From contig JALGZR010000001.1 in the NCBI GenBank assembly GCA_025774805.1, forward strand, positions 1 to 64,000: a stretch of DNA of 64,000 nucleotides. The letters run 5' to 3'. Positions 26,434-37,600 of this stretch are shown in pieces. Position 1 is the stretch's first letter, and each line of letters begins with the position of its first letter. The notes beneath the pieces are model-generated. The model did no database searches. It was not told where the DNA came from and saw only the letters and a list, made by a program, of their open reading frames with translations. This stretch comes from a bacterium. Lineage in GTDB: Bacteria; ARS69. Made by a program: the position numbers and the translations under genes.

Positions 26434-27512
26434 GACGCGGCCTGCCACGCTTTCGTCATGATCTGCCTCCGGATCCATTCACCCCGCTCGGTGTTCCGTC
26501 GCACCTCCCGTTCGAGATAGTCACGGTTATCCGACGTGGACGCGTTCAGCGTTGCGCGAATCACATCGCGGAGCGCCTCGCGCCTGTGTAATGCTTCGAT
26601 CTCCACGGCCTTGATCGCCGGGCAATGCGTATGTAGGAAGGCCTCGATCTTCTCGTCACAGCGAAGGGGAACGAAGGGAATCCCCGTCGCATAGCTGATG
26701 ATGCAACCGTGCAGCCGGCTGGAAAGAACTACGCGCGCTGTCCGGTACCGTTTCAAGACCGCCTCCACGTCGGCGCTCATGTTGTCCTCTTCAACGTAGG
26801 ACAGCTCGAGTTCTCGGGCGATCGCGCGGGCGCTCTCGCGTGCTCTATCGAGATCACCGTGGGCCATACGAAGGTCCGAGGGGTGCACGACATGCAGCAG
26901 GACGTTTCCCGATCTCGACTCCTCTCGCCAGTGACCGGGGAACAGCGCGCTCGTGGCCGGGCACAGGCCCACGGGAACCTCCTCTCGTACCCCGCACTTC
27001 GCGATGGTCTCGCGGGTCATCGTGTCCCGGACGTAGATAAAGGCAGCTCGACGAACAATGGTCTCCAGAAGGCCGGCGTCTGTGATGCTCCGTTGATCCC
27101 CGAGCCGGTTCGCCCCGACCCCGACGATTGCATAAGGGAGTCCACTCGCGAGAATGACCTGCCAAAACTCGCCAAAGCACTCCTGGAACAGCCCCCCACC
27201 TCCGATGACAAGGACCCGGTACCTGGCGCGGAAGCGCGACCCGACCAGGGCTTTCGAGAGCTCCCGGTTGCCGGGCTGACCGGCGAGAAGCTCCAGTCCC
27301 GGCAGCCCGACGATGGATCGCACGCCGAGATGCGAGAGGTAGTCACCCGCGTTCCCGCGCCCCGCGTAGAGGTAGACCACGTTGGATCGACCAAGCAGGC
27401 GCCGGTTCCGGAGCTTCCGCGCGATGAACAGCGGCAAGGACCCGTGGAGGTCCAAGGCGGGAACTACATGCTCCCGATATCGCCAGCCGAGTGCACCCCG
27501 CAGGTCAGGCAT
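26430..27512 (-). CDS. Polysaccharide pyruvyl transferase family protein
   Basis: A 360-aa CsaB/WcaK-type protein. The N-terminal half has YAGRGNAGDYLSHLGVRS and VLVIGGGGLFQECFG, then IYVRDTMTRETIAKCG. The second half has VVLSSRLHGCIISYATGIPFVPL, the conserved SRxH motif of the family. It would add a PEP-derived ketal pyruvate to a sugar of the surface glycan. The start overlaps the flippase gene end by 8 nt and the stop overlaps the next GTG. Confidence 0.9.
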   Translation of the reverse strand: MPDLRGALGWRYREHVVPALDLHGSLPLFIARKLRNRRLLGRSNVVYLYAGRGNAGDYLSHLGVRSIVGLPGLELLAGQPGNRELSKALVGSRFRARYRVLVIGGGGLFQECFGEFWQVILASGLPYAIVGVGANRLGDQRSITDAGLLETIVRRAAFIYVRDTMTRETIAKCGVREEVPVGLCPATSALFPGHWREESRSGNVLLHVVHPSDLRMAHGDLDRARESARAIARELELSYVEEDNMSADVEAVLKRYRTARVVLSSRLHGCIISYATGIPFVPLRCDEKIEAFLHTHCPAIKAVEIEALHRREALRDVIRATLNASTSDNRDYLEREVRRNTERGEWIRRQIMTKAWQAAS

Positions 27513-29010
27513 TGCGTATTCTCAGCCGCCGCAACAAGCCGCGCCGTATCGACACCACGTCGGGATCCCGGACGAAAGACACGAAGATCACGTACAGGAC
27601 CACCCCGACAGCCGTCTTCACCGCGAGAGTCGCGGCGTCGCCGCTGATCCCCAGCGCGCTCGTGGGAAGGCCGAGGACCGCCGCGGCCATGGCGACACTG
27701 AGGAGCAGAGGGAGGCGAAACACGCCCACGAACTCCACCACGGCGATCCCGACAATTCCATGCGCGAGACGGTACACCGTGAACATGTAAACGACGATCG
27801 CGAGCAGGATTCCGTAGGATACTCCGAGCAGCCCGAAGCGCGACCCAATGAGCACGCCGGCGATGACCGCGAGCGAGTAGACCACCTGTAGGATGATGAT
27901 GGCTCGGCGCCTCTCGAAGGCGATGAGGATCACACTGAACAGGGCGGTCAGCACATAACACACTCCCCCGAACAACATGATCTTGAGAGGGGCCACCGCA
28001 CGCAGCCACTTTTCCCCATAAACCACGAGGATGAAACCGTCGGCCACGGCGAGGAGTCCGAGCAGCGCGGGAAGGCATACGTATGCGACGAGCTTGATCT
28101 TGGCCAGGGTGAGGCGCTTGACGTCCTCGGGGTTCCGCCGGATCTCCGTCAGGCTGGGCAGAAAGACGCGGGCCACCACTTCCATCACCTTGTCCTTGGG
28201 GAGGGTGGCCAAATCGTAGGCGCGCTTGTAGATGCCCAGCACCTCGGTCCCCAAGAGGCGTCCGATCAGCAGATAGTCCAGGTGACGGGACAGGTGGTTC
28301 ATGAGCGAGGCTGCGGTCAACGTCGTTCCGAAGCGACGGATCGACGACACGTGTTCCCGATCCCAAGCCAAGGTCGGCACCCGTCTTGCGGCCACCGAGG
28401 ATCCAACTGCCTGAAACAGAATGGCAGCGATCGGGCCCGCCACGAGGGCCCAAACGCCGTAGCCGGCCGCGGCCGTTGCGACCGAGACGATGCCGTACGC
28501 GGCCGATGAGCCGATTTCGATCCCCGAAATCAAATGGAACTTCATCTGTCGTGTCAGGATCGCGGTGGGAACCTGAGTGAAGCTGGTCAGGATGAAGGCG
28601 AAACTCAGCACGTGCAAGAGGCTCCGTAGTTGCGGCTGCTGGGCGAACTGGGAGATCGTGCCCGCAAGAGCGCTCAGGAGCGCGAACAGGCCGAGACCCA
28701 TGAGCAGACTGATGCTCTGGGCGGTGTCGAGGTAGGGCCGGGTTACGCGCTCCCGTTGCACGATGACGTTCGAGAGACCGAACGTGGACACGACTTGGCA
28801 CAGTCCGTAGAAGACCAGCGCGAGGGCGAACAGGCCGAAGTCGCTGGGCGCCAGCAGGCGCGCCAAGGCGACACTGACCCCGAATTCCCAGGGGTTCTTG
28901 ATGAGCTGTGCGAGCGACAGCCACCCGAGGCTTTTCCGGATCACCGTTCGGCGATCCGGCCCGTTCTGGCTCTCTGCGTCGGTCGGGGGTCTCGATTCCG
29001 GGATCGACAT
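27505..29010 (-). CDS. Wzx-like lipopolysaccharide/polysaccharide flippase
   Basis: A 501-aa protein with about 12-14 hydrophobic helices in the Polysacc_synt_3/MOP-superfamily pattern. Motifs include ALARLLAPSDFGLFALALVFYG, FGLSNVIVQRE and FGTTLTAASLMNHLSRHLDYLLIGRLLG. It would move the polyprenyl-linked repeat unit to the periplasm for the ligase/polymerase encoded at 18.6 kb. It is upstream of and overlaps the pyruvyltransferase gene by 8 nt. Confidence 0.9.
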   Translation of the reverse strand: MSIPESRPPTDAESQNGPDRRTVIRKSLGWLSLAQLIKNPWEFGVSVALARLLAPSDFGLFALALVFYGLCQVVSTFGLSNVIVQRERVTRPYLDTAQSISLLMGLGLFALLSALAGTISQFAQQPQLRSLLHVLSFAFILTSFTQVPTAILTRQMKFHLISGIEIGSSAAYGIVSVATAAAGYGVWALVAGPIAAILFQAVGSSVAARRVPTLAWDREHVSSIRRFGTTLTAASLMNHLSRHLDYLLIGRLLGTEVLGIYKRAYDLATLPKDKVMEVVARVFLPSLTEIRRNPEDVKRLTLAKIKLVAYVCLPALLGLLAVADGFILVVYGEKWLRAVAPLKIMLFGGVCYVLTALFSVILIAFERRRAIIILQVVYSLAVIAGVLIGSRFGLLGVSYGILLAIVVYMFTVYRLAHGIVGIAVVEFVGVFRLPLLLSVAMAAAVLGLPTSALGISGDAATLAVKTAVGVVLYVIFVSFVRDPDVVSIRRGLLRRLRIRNA

Positions 29011-29223
29011 CGCACCCTACGCCAGCGGCCGGCGGCCGGTGTGGGCGTGTGCGCGGCCAAGAGGAACTCGATGTGATTCCCCCCGACTCACGACAGAAAC
29101 CACCGATCGCCGATCGGTTCCCGACAGGGGGGTCCGCGTCGGTGCGGGGGTCCAATCGGACACGATTCTACCTCTCGAATGTTGGGCTGTACACTCAGCA
29201 GCGCCCGCGACTATGTGAAGCCC

Positions 29224-31146
29224 TCACCCTTGGGGGGAGACCACGAGCACGTCCGATTCGGACGCTGTTCTGCGCGCCCAGAGCTCGATCATCCAGGCCG
29301 CCCACAGGGGATAGGAGCGGTCCGCGCGTCTCAGGCGATGGTCCTCGAACCAACGACTCAGGACCTTTTGATCGAGCAGGCCGGCAATTCTTGCCCCCGG
29401 ACCCAACACCTCATCCCGGTAACGATCCGCGAAGGCGCCGACCATCCACCGACCGATCGGAGCGGTGAAGCCGTGCTTCGGGAGGCCGAGGTTCTCGGGC
29501 GGCAGCCGGATCTCCGCGAGACGGTGGAGCAGATGTTTCGCTCGGAGTCGGGGCATCTTGCGCTCCGTCGGCACCCGAAAGGCCGCCTCCACGACCTGCC
29601 TCTCCAGAATGGGACAGCGCACCTCGAGGCTGTGCTGCATGCTCATCCGATCGACCTTCACGAGAACATCATTCGGCAGGTAGATCTTCAAGTCTGCGTA
29701 CTGTGCCCTTTGAAGCGGACTCGGCGAGGGACAGCTCATGTACGGCTCCGTGACCGCGGCGTACCCCGCGCCGCGGCGCGGGTCCCGGGCCGGATCTTGC
29801 CCGAGAACGAGACGCGCGTCGTGCGACTTTAGAAACGTGAGGTCCGCGTAGTAGGCGTCCTCTGGGGATCTGCCCACGTTCTCGAGTAGCGTTCCGATTC
29901 GCAGCGGTCGGGGGAGCCTTGGAGATCGCGGCCAGTGCTTTCCGAGCCACCGCGCGAGGCTCCGGCCGGGCGTTCCGGGCAGAAAGCGTCGCACTCCGCA
30001 CTCGAGGGCGTGGGGGACGTAGCGAAAGTCGTAGCCACCGAAGGTCTCGTCGCCTCCGTCGCCGCTGAGGCAGACGGTCACGTGCCGCCGCGCCGCGCCG
30101 CACACGAAGAACGTGGGGATCGCCGACGAGTCGGCGAAGGGCTCGTCAAATGCGTCGACGATCTGCTCGAGGATGCCGTCGAGCCGCGGTTCGAGCGTGA
30201 TCGCGTGGTGCCTCGTCGCGAATCGCTGCGCGACCCGACCCGCGGCGTCGAGCTCGTTGTGCTCGGCATCTTCGAATCCGACCGAGACCGTCAGGGGGCT
30301 CTGGCGGAGGGAAGCCGCCATCCAGGACACCACGAGCCCCGAGTCGATTCCGCCCGATAGAAAAGCCCCGAGCGGCACCTCGCTCTCCAGCCGAGCGGCG
30401 ACCGCCTGCCCCAGGGACTCCTCCAGATCCGTGAGAATGGCGCTCTCGTGCCGCCCGTCCGTGTCGAATTCGGTGACGTCCCAGTAGCGCCGTATCCGGA
30501 AGGCTCCGTCCCGCAGGAGAAGGGTATGGCCGGGCTCGAGCTTGTGCACGTGGCGATAGATCGTGCGGGGCGCGAGGATGTAACCGAGCGGCATGTACAT
30601 CTCGAGCGCCGCCGGGTCGATCTCACCGTCCCAGGCCGGGCTCTGCCGCAGCGCTTTGATCTCACTCGCGAAGTGGACGGCTCCGCCGAGGGCCGCGTAG
30701 AACAGCGGCTTCTTGCCCAGGCGATCCCGCGCCAGGAAGAGGTCGCCTCTGCGCCCGTCGTAGATCGCGAAGGCGAACATGCCCTCAAGATGCTCCACAC
30801 ACGACTCGCCGTACTCCTCGTACGCGTGGACGATCGCCTCGGTATCCGAGTGGGTCCGGAAGCGATGTCCGCGGGCGGTCAGTTTCCGTCGGAGGTCCTG
30901 GTGATTGTAGACCTCACCGTTGAACACGATCCAAACGGACCCGTCCTCGTTCGCGAGAGGCTGCTGCCCGCCCGCGCGGTCGATGATTGAGAGCCGGCGG
31001 TGACCGAGCGCGGCACGTTCGTCTTGATGGAATCCGTCCTCGTCGGGGCCCCGGTGGGAGAGAGTGCTCGTCATGGCCGGAAGCGCGGCATGAATCTCGG
31101 GATCGAGTGTCCCCTCGACGGCTACCGCACCGCAGATTCCGCACAT
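29224..31146 (-). CDS. asnB: Asparagine synthetase-like amidotransferase (exosortase A-associated type)
   Basis: A 640-aa protein. The ATG at 31146 is chosen because it gives MCGICG with the N-terminal nucleophile Cys2. The glutaminase domain keeps LGHRRLSIIDRAGGQQP, VFNGEVYN and SDTEAIVHAYEEYGE. The synthetase domain has the ATP-binding LSGGIDSG at 263-270 and CLSGDGGDETFGGYD. The overall sequence resembles the exosortase-A-associated amidotransferase family more than housekeeping AsnB. It probably amidates a sugar acid or makes an amide donor for the glycan. The 16-bp gap to the upstream GT4 gene suggests one operon. Confidence 0.92.
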   Translation of the reverse strand: MCGICGAVAVEGTLDPEIHAALPAMTSTLSHRGPDEDGFHQDERAALGHRRLSIIDRAGGQQPLANEDGSVWIVFNGEVYNHQDLRRKLTARGHRFRTHSDTEAIVHAYEEYGESCVEHLEGMFAFAIYDGRRGDLFLARDRLGKKPLFYAALGGAVHFASEIKALRQSPAWDGEIDPAALEMYMPLGYILAPRTIYRHVHKLEPGHTLLLRDGAFRIRRYWDVTEFDTDGRHESAILTDLEESLGQAVAARLESEVPLGAFLSGGIDSGLVVSWMAASLRQSPLTVSVGFEDAEHNELDAAGRVAQRFATRHHAITLEPRLDGILEQIVDAFDEPFADSSAIPTFFVCGAARRHVTVCLSGDGGDETFGGYDFRYVPHALECGVRRFLPGTPGRSLARWLGKHWPRSPRLPRPLRIGTLLENVGRSPEDAYYADLTFLKSHDARLVLGQDPARDPRRGAGYAAVTEPYMSCPSPSPLQRAQYADLKIYLPNDVLVKVDRMSMQHSLEVRCPILERQVVEAAFRVPTERKMPRLRAKHLLHRLAEIRLPPENLGLPKHGFTAPIGRWMVGAFADRYRDEVLGPGARIAGLLDQKVLSRWFEDHRLRRADRSYPLWAAWMIELWARRTASESDVLVVSPQG

Positions 31147-31162
31147 GGTCCTCGCTCCGGGT

Positions 31163-32347
31163 TCAACGGTGGTCGAGATAGGCGGCGATGTAGAGGTCCA
31201 GCATCCGATTGAAGCTGAAACGCTCTTCGACCACACGACGTGCCGCGGCACCCCAAGCTCGACGCCGCTCCTCGTTCTCCGCCAGGGAGCGAATCGCCCG
31301 CGCCAGGGCTCCCGCATCCCGCGCCGGCACGAGAACTCCGGTAAGTCCGTCCAGAACGACTTCCGGATTCCCTCCTACCCGCGTCGCGACGACCGGCAGG
31401 GACGCGGCCATCGCCTCGATGATCGTCAGGGAGACACCCTCAGTGAGCGAGCTGTTCACGTAGAGATCGAGGGCCGGCAACAGATCCCTCACGTCCGTGC
31501 GATGCCCGCTGAACACGACCGAATCGCATAGATCCCGCGCCCGGACGAGCTCCTCCAGGTGTGTTCGCTCCGGCCCTTCCCCCACGACGAGGAGGACGGC
31601 ACCGGGGGCCTCCCGCTCCAGGATGGTGAAACCCTCGATCAGGGTGGAAAGGTCCTTGACCGGATCGAGACGCCCCACGGTCCCGACTGCAAAGCGATCC
31701 TCCCCGATTCCGAGCTGGCGCCGGGCCTCCTTCCGAGCCCCCTCGCCGGCCGGCGGTCCAGGATCGACACCATTGTACGCCACCTCCAGGCGGCTCCCCG
31801 GAAACCCTTCGGCCAGTAGGAATCCCCTCAACTCCTGGCAGACCGCGAAGCTCCTTTCGGGAATCCGCCCCAGAAACGGATTCACGAGCCGGCGCTTCCA
31901 GGAAATCGGCGCGTCGGTGAGGCGCCCGTGCTCCGTGAAAACGAGCCGTGTGCCCGGGCGGAGGAGCTTCGCCAGAGAGCCATACACGAAAGGCGTGTAC
32001 TGGTGGCAGTGCATTGCATGGATTCCATGACAATCGATCAAGCGAGCGATCCGCCAGCCCAGCGAGGGTCGAAACCCGGGCCGGCGCCGAAGCGGGATCA
32101 CCGGAATCGCCTCGGGTACAAGCTCCTCGGCCCAGGCGCCGGGATTATCAAGACAGCAGACGAGGGAGACGAAGGGGGCGGGAAGACGCTTCACGATCTC
32201 GAGGACAAGCCTCTCCGTTCCCCCCGGCTCGAGGCTCAGCACGAGCTGAAGGACCCGTACCGGCCGGCCATCCGGTGGGGGACGCCCGCCCTGCCCGACG
32301 CCTCGGCAGGGAAGCCTGCCGGAGGCTCGGTCGCTCTCAGTCTGCAA
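31163..32347 (-). CDS. Glycosyltransferase family 4 (exosortase-associated Stp2-like)
   Basis: A 394-aa protein. The core begins VRVLQLVLSLEPGGTERLVLEIV, but GTA cannot start translation there. The TTG at 32347 has GGGAG 7-8 nt upstream and is the best start, giving a 34-residue leader. Further motifs are AMHCHQYTPFVYGSLAKLL, VGTVGRLDPVKDLSTLIEGF and the donor site NSSLTEGVSLTIIEAMAASLPVV, split over the C-domain. It resembles the PEP-CTERM/EpsH-associated sugar transferase 2 family. First gene of the minus-strand group with the amidotransferase. Confidence 0.87.
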   Translation of the reverse strand: MQTESDRASGRLPCRGVGQGGRPPPDGRPVRVLQLVLSLEPGGTERLVLEIVKRLPAPFVSLVCCLDNPGAWAEELVPEAIPVIPLRRRPGFRPSLGWRIARLIDCHGIHAMHCHQYTPFVYGSLAKLLRPGTRLVFTEHGRLTDAPISWKRRLVNPFLGRIPERSFAVCQELRGFLLAEGFPGSRLEVAYNGVDPGPPAGEGARKEARRQLGIGEDRFAVGTVGRLDPVKDLSTLIEGFTILEREAPGAVLLVVGEGPERTHLEELVRARDLCDSVVFSGHRTDVRDLLPALDLYVNSSLTEGVSLTIIEAMAASLPVVATRVGGNPEVVLDGLTGVLVPARDAGALARAIRSLAENEERRRAWGAAARRVVEERFSFNRMLDLYIAAYLDHR

Positions 32348-32731
32348 TGTTGTTCTCCCGGGATCTTGTGGGGGAAGACGATAGCATGCGTATTCGCCTT
32401 GAGCACGGTGTATGACGAGACGCGATCGCGGCAGGCTCGGCTCCTCTCGGAGGTGCTCTGAGCGTGCTTCACCCTTGCTGAGGGGAGTTATCGGTGCAAG
32501 GTGAATCCGAGCTGAACCCTCAGCCGGAGGATGAACGTGAGGAAGGGTGAGTGGGGCAACCGGATTCGGCGAGCCGTTCACCGCCCGGCTCGATTGCCGC
32601 AGCGCCGCACGTTTCGTCATCCCGCCGTGCCTAAACCCCTTATCGGTTCGGGTCGATTAGCCTACTATCCCGAGCGACTGGCGACCCCGAGCCCGCCGTC
32701 ATCCCTCCCCACGAAAGAGCAGGAGCTGCCT
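32348..32731. promoter_or_regulatory. Divergent intergenic region with nested inverted repeats
   Basis: 384 bp between a minus-strand glycosyltransferase gene and the plus-strand beta-helix gene. It carries GCTGAGGG (32477-32484) with its exact reverse complement CCCTCAGC (32517-32524). Between the arms, a near-match of CACCCTTGC with GCAAGGTG could form a second stem. This is plausible as a leader hairpin or operator. No gene is supported here. Confidence 0.35.
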
Positions 32732-33988
32732 GTGAGAACGCGCACCGTGATTCCGGAGACCGTCGGGAGCATCCTTGGGACAGCACTTCTACTGGGGGGT
32801 GGCTTCGCGGAGTCCTCCGCCCAGCAGATCGTGACGACGGTCGGTCAGCTGTACTCGGCCATCGACAACGCGAACAGCGGGACGGGAGACTCGACCATTC
32901 TCGTCGCGGATGGAACGTACACCCTGGACTCCGGGGCTCTCATCATCCGCGCGGACGGAGTCACCGTCCGTGGAATGAGCGGCTCCCGCGACGCCGTGAT
33001 CATCGAGGGACAGGGGATGTACAACTCGGCGGTGACCCAGGCGTTCCAGATCGCCGCGGACGACGTGACCCTCGAGACTCTGACCATCCGCCTTGTCAGC
33101 ACCCATGCCGTGCAGGTCCACGGGGAGCCTCCCTTCGACGCGGACCGGGTCGTGCTCCGAGACCTGCGGATCCAGGACGCCGGTGAGCAGCTGGTGAAGG
33201 TGAGCTCCGACTACAGCGGGGGCTTCTCCGAGGACGGCTTGGTCGAGGGTTGCGAGCTCGAATACACGGCGGGAATCGGGCCGCAGTGGTACATCGGCGG
33301 AGTCGACGCCCTTTTTGCCCGGAATTGGACGGTGAGAGGAAACACCTTCCGGGGAATCCGCAGCCCCGAGTCGAGGGTGGCGGGACATGCGATCCAGTTC
33401 TGGACGAGTAGCGAATACACCCTCGCCGAGAGGAACATCATCATCAACTGCGATCGGGGGATCGGATACGGCCTGGGAGACCGCGGACACGTGGGCGGAG
33501 TCATCCGCAACAACATGATCTACCACGATGGAAGCCGCGGCGACGTCGGGATCGAGCTCGAGAACGCACCCGGCGCAAAGGTGTACCACAACACGATCTA
33601 CCAGGAGCACGGCTTCCCGGCCGCCATATCCTACCGATGGCCCGGAACGACGGACGTGCACATCTCGAACAACCTGATTCTCAAGAACGGCGGTCTCTCG
33701 GACGCCATCCATTCGAGGGATGGCGGCAGCGCACTCGTGGAGGTCAACTACATCGGCTCCCTCAGCGACTGGTTCGTTAACCCCGCAGAAGGTGATCTCC
33801 ACCTGGCCGGCCAGGGAATTCCCCAAGTGGTCAACCAAGGGATCGCGCTGCCCGAGGTGACGGACGACTTCGACGGCGAGCTGCGGCCGCTGGGAAGCGG
33901 GATCGAGCTCGGAGCGGACGAGATCGCAGCCGGGCCGTCTCCCGTTCTGAAAAGGTCGTGGGGGGCCCTCAAGGGGATCTACCGTTGA
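32732..33988 (+). CDS. Secreted right-handed beta-helix protein ending in SWGALKGIYR
   Basis: A 418-aa protein from a GTG at 32732 with GGAG upstream; the open frame upstream has no protein character. The signal peptide covers residues 1-31 (SILGTALLLGGGFAESSAQ). The mature protein begins QIVTTVGQLYSAIDNANSGTG, typical of pectate-lyase-like parallel beta-helices. Rungs such as VTVRGMSGSRDAVIIEGQ, HAIQFWTSSEYTLAERNIII and VIRNNMIYHDGS follow. There is no obvious lyase triad. After an acidic linker the protein ends KRSWGALKGIYR, almost the same tail as the unrelated protein at 54.7 kb. Confidence 0.85.
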   Translation: MRTRTVIPETVGSILGTALLLGGGFAESSAQQIVTTVGQLYSAIDNANSGTGDSTILVADGTYTLDSGALIIRADGVTVRGMSGSRDAVIIEGQGMYNSAVTQAFQIAADDVTLETLTIRLVSTHAVQVHGEPPFDADRVVLRDLRIQDAGEQLVKVSSDYSGGFSEDGLVEGCELEYTAGIGPQWYIGGVDALFARNWTVRGNTFRGIRSPESRVAGHAIQFWTSSEYTLAERNIIINCDRGIGYGLGDRGHVGGVIRNNMIYHDGSRGDVGIELENAPGAKVYHNTIYQEHGFPAAISYRWPGTTDVHISNNLILKNGGLSDAIHSRDGGSALVEVNYIGSLSDWFVNPAEGDLHLAGQGIPQVVNQGIALPEVTDDFDGELRPLGSGIELGADEIAAGPSPVLKRSWGALKGIYR

Positions 33989-34640
33989 GGTGTTCGTCGC
34001 GGCTCGAGATCGGATTCGTATGCGGGATGGCGGCAATTGCCTACCGGATCGGTCGATTCTGCATCAGTCCGCTTGACGTTTCCGACTTGGGTTTCCAAAA
34101 TCAACAAGTGAGCGGCCGGGATCCCTGAGTTGCTGTTGCTAACGGCATGGTCCCGCACGGTGACTCAGGGATCCTGTTCATGATCTGAAAACCTTGATGC
34201 CGGCACGGGGACTGGGTGCCTCCTGGGAGGAGCCGGCACGGAATCCTCGGTTCCGCTGACGCCCGACCGCTGTTCAATCACATCACAGGCTTGTGCGCAA
34301 ACGAAACAGCCCGCGCGAGAGGCGTCTCTGCGATCTCCCGCCGCGGGGGATCGGGAAGCACCTCGAATGGGAGAGATCGCCCCCGTTTACCGCAATGCCG
34401 GTTCGAGCGGCGCCGATTCTCGGTTTTCGGGCACCTCACAATTCGCACGCGAGCACTCACAGGCCCCGCGGGGCCGGGGTGCAACGGGTGCCAGGGAGGG
34501 CATGTTTTTTGCACTCGGATGCGGGGACTCGTAGCTCGGAGGCGGACGGGAACCTCCGCAGTCCACAACTCAACAGAGGATTCGCAGGATTGGCACGGCG
34601 AGGACGCGTCGAGCCGTGCGGATTCTCGGAGGTCGGTATC
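33989..34640. other. Intergenic region with palindromic element
   Basis: 652 bp without a supported gene. It contains a perfect 12-bp inverted repeat (listed separately) and a 10-bp direct repeat GCCGGCACGG at 34199-34208 and 34232-34241. The last 20 bases hold GGAGG, the ribosome-binding site of the next gene. Short frames in this stretch look like chance. Confidence 0.5.
34119..34174. repeat. Perfect 12-bp inverted repeat, possible mini-transposon or hairpin
   Basis: GGATCCCTGAGT at 34119-34130 is the exact reverse complement of ACTCAGGGATCC at 34163-34174, with a 32-nt spacer. It lies 130 bp after the beta-helix gene stop. There is no T-tract, so it is a weak terminator. The long exact arms suggest terminal repeats of a tiny element or an RNA hairpin. 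Confidence 0.5.
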
Positions 34641-37600
34641 GTGCATCTCTGTGCCTGGCGATATCGGAGAGCTCTCGGGCTCTCTCTCCTGATCGCCTCG
34701 ATGACAATGCTGGGACACGCGACGAGTGCGACAGCCCAGAGCGAGCTGCTGCAACCCCAGGACATGGAGTATCTTGGCGCGTTTCTGCTCCCTTCGGGGC
34801 GTGAATTCACCTATACCAAGGGGGTGAAGGCTTACAGACCGGACGGAGATCCCCAGGGACCGGACGACGGGTTTCCCGGGTCTTTGTTCGGGACCGGTCA
34901 CGTTCACCACCCGTTGGTCTGGGAGGTGAACATCCCGGTACCGGTGAACTCCCGAGACCCCGACGATTTGCACAGTGCCGAAATACTGCAGGAACCGGAA
35001 GACATCATCACCTGGGACATCGAGTTGAAGGGTCTCGAGTACCTTCCTCCCCAAGGTGCCCAAACGACCCCGAAGCTTCACTATGCCACCGGTACGCACT
35101 TTCAGTACGATCTCAACGCGTACCACGGCTGGTTCGAGACAAATCTCAGCTCCCCCCAGCGGGCAGGATCATGGTTCGTCGGTGACCCTAACGAGATCAA
35201 TCCCCTCAACACGAATGAGTACATCTTCACGATTCCGCAGGAATGGGCGGACCAGTACGTTCCGGGCAAGCGGCTTGCGTGTGGTCGGTTCCGGGGAGGT
35301 CAGTGGTCGAGCGGACCGACCATCATCGCCTTCGGACCCTGGAACCACGGCAACCCCCCGCCCGAGGACTACAACCTCGACGCCACCCCGCTCTTGCTGT
35401 ACGAGTACCTCGCGTGCCTCTGCGAGAGTTGCGAAGGCGGAGGCAACGGCGGTAATTGTCTCGAGGGCCACTGCGAGGACGACGAGTGGAGGGGAGGGGC
35501 TTGGATTCACGGGGAGAGGACGGCCGTTGCCATCGTCGGTGTAAAGGGATATGGCGACTGCTGGTACGGCTATGCCGACGGAACCATCTACAGTGAGTGC
35601 GCGCCGAACTGTCCTGAGCTCGGAAGTCGTGGCTATTGGTCCTCTTACTACAAGTCGGTGATACTTCTGTACAATCCCGATGACCTCGCTGCTGTGGCAC
35701 GGGGTGAGCTGAACGCCGATCTACCGCAGCCGTACGAAGTCGTCGATATAGGTCCCTACCTGTTCGGGTACGACGGAGAACTGGACCGAGGCAAGATCAA
35801 GGTGGCCGGCACGGCCTACGACAGCGAGCGCGGCTATCTCTACATCACCGAGATGTATGGATACGACCCCCGTCCGGTCGTTCACGTGTGGAGCGTCGGC
35901 GGATCCCCGTCCGAGCCGGACTCGATTCCGCCCGATCCGGTCACCGATCTCGGAGCAACTCCGGGAGCGACGGGAGAGGTCGAGTTGACATGGACGGCCC
36001 CCGGCGACGACGGCTCGTCGGGACGGGCGATCATGTACCTCGTCCGCCGCTCGGATTCGACCATTGACGACGAGGGCGCCTGGAGCGACGCCACTCCGGT
36101 GACGGGAGCACCGTCTCCTCAGACGGCCGGTTCCTCGGAGTCTATGACGGTCACGGGACTCCAGCCCGAGACCACCTACTACTTCTCGGTTCGAGCGCGA
36201 GACGACGCGTTGAACGTCGGGGACCTGTCCAACTCCCCGTCCGTGACGACGGCCGCCGATGAGGACCCACCGATCCTGATCAATGTCTCGGTCGAGGAGT
36301 CGGAACCCGGAACGCTCCGCTTCACCTGGTCGACGAACGAACCGGCCACCTCGGAGGTCCGGTGGGATGCTGATTACCCGGGCTCCGGACCGCTCGCCAA
36401 CACTCTGAGCGATCCGCTGCTCACGATCGAGCACGATCTGGAGCTCAGCGGTCTCTCCGCGGGGTCACGGATCCACTATCAGGTGAGCTCGACCGACGCC
36501 GCGGGCAACACGCTGACGGATGCGATCGACTACATCGACATCCAGAGCACCGACACGACGCCGCCCGGCATCATCGCCGGTCCCTCCGTCTCGGTCGACT
36601 CCTCGGCCACCATGGCGCTGATCTCGTGGCGAACGGACGAGCCGGCCGTCGGGTGGGTCGAGTGGGGTATGACACCGTCCTTCGGCCGGGGCACGGACGA
36701 GACCACCGAGTATTCCACCAGTCACAATCACCGGCTGGTCGGGATCTCCCACGGCCAGATCATCCACTTTCGCGTGCACGTCACGGACGGGTCCGGCAAC
36801 ACGACCGTCAGCGACGCCGACTCGTTTCTGGTCGAGACCGACTTCGATCCTCCCGTGGTCACGGATCCGGTCATCGTCAGCACCTCCTCGCAGACGCTGC
36901 TGACCTTCTACACGGACGAGCCGTCTTTCGGAACCCTCGATTGGGGGGTCGATCCGAACGATCTGTCGAATTCCATCCCGCTGGCCTCCGCCGATCAGCC
37001 GGCGATCATGCACCTGGCGCTGCTCGAGGGATTGTCCGCCTCAACGACCTACTACTGGCGGCTCTCACTGAGTGACCTGAGCGGAAACGTCACCGAGACC
37101 GAGGGGGACTTCCTGTTCTCCGACGGCACCCCGTTGGACTCGACGGCCCCGCTCGCGCCGGACGGGCTCTACATCGCGAACTTCGACGAGGAGTTCGGTG
37201 TCGCCCTCCAGTGGATGCCGAACTCGGAGAACGATCTCGCCGGCTACGAGGTGCACCGTCGCCCGATCGGTGAAGACGGGGAACCGACCGGGGCATGGTA
37301 TACGATCAACCACGGGTTGCTCACCGAAACGGCGTTTCTCGACGACGGCGTCGGAATCGGATTGAGCTACGAGTACGAAGTGGTCGCCCGGGACGTCAGC
37401 TCCAATGAGAGTCCACCGTCGGAGAGCGTGGAGTTCGATCCCGAATACTGGATGTCGTTGCAGAATCTTCTGGGCACCCCACACCCCAATCCCGTTCCCG
37501 GAGGAGATGTCACGAGGATCGACTTCCGGGCGCCCGCCGTGCTCGGAGCCGAGTCGGTCCGGGCCGAGATGATGGTCTACGACGTTACCGGCCGCAGCGT

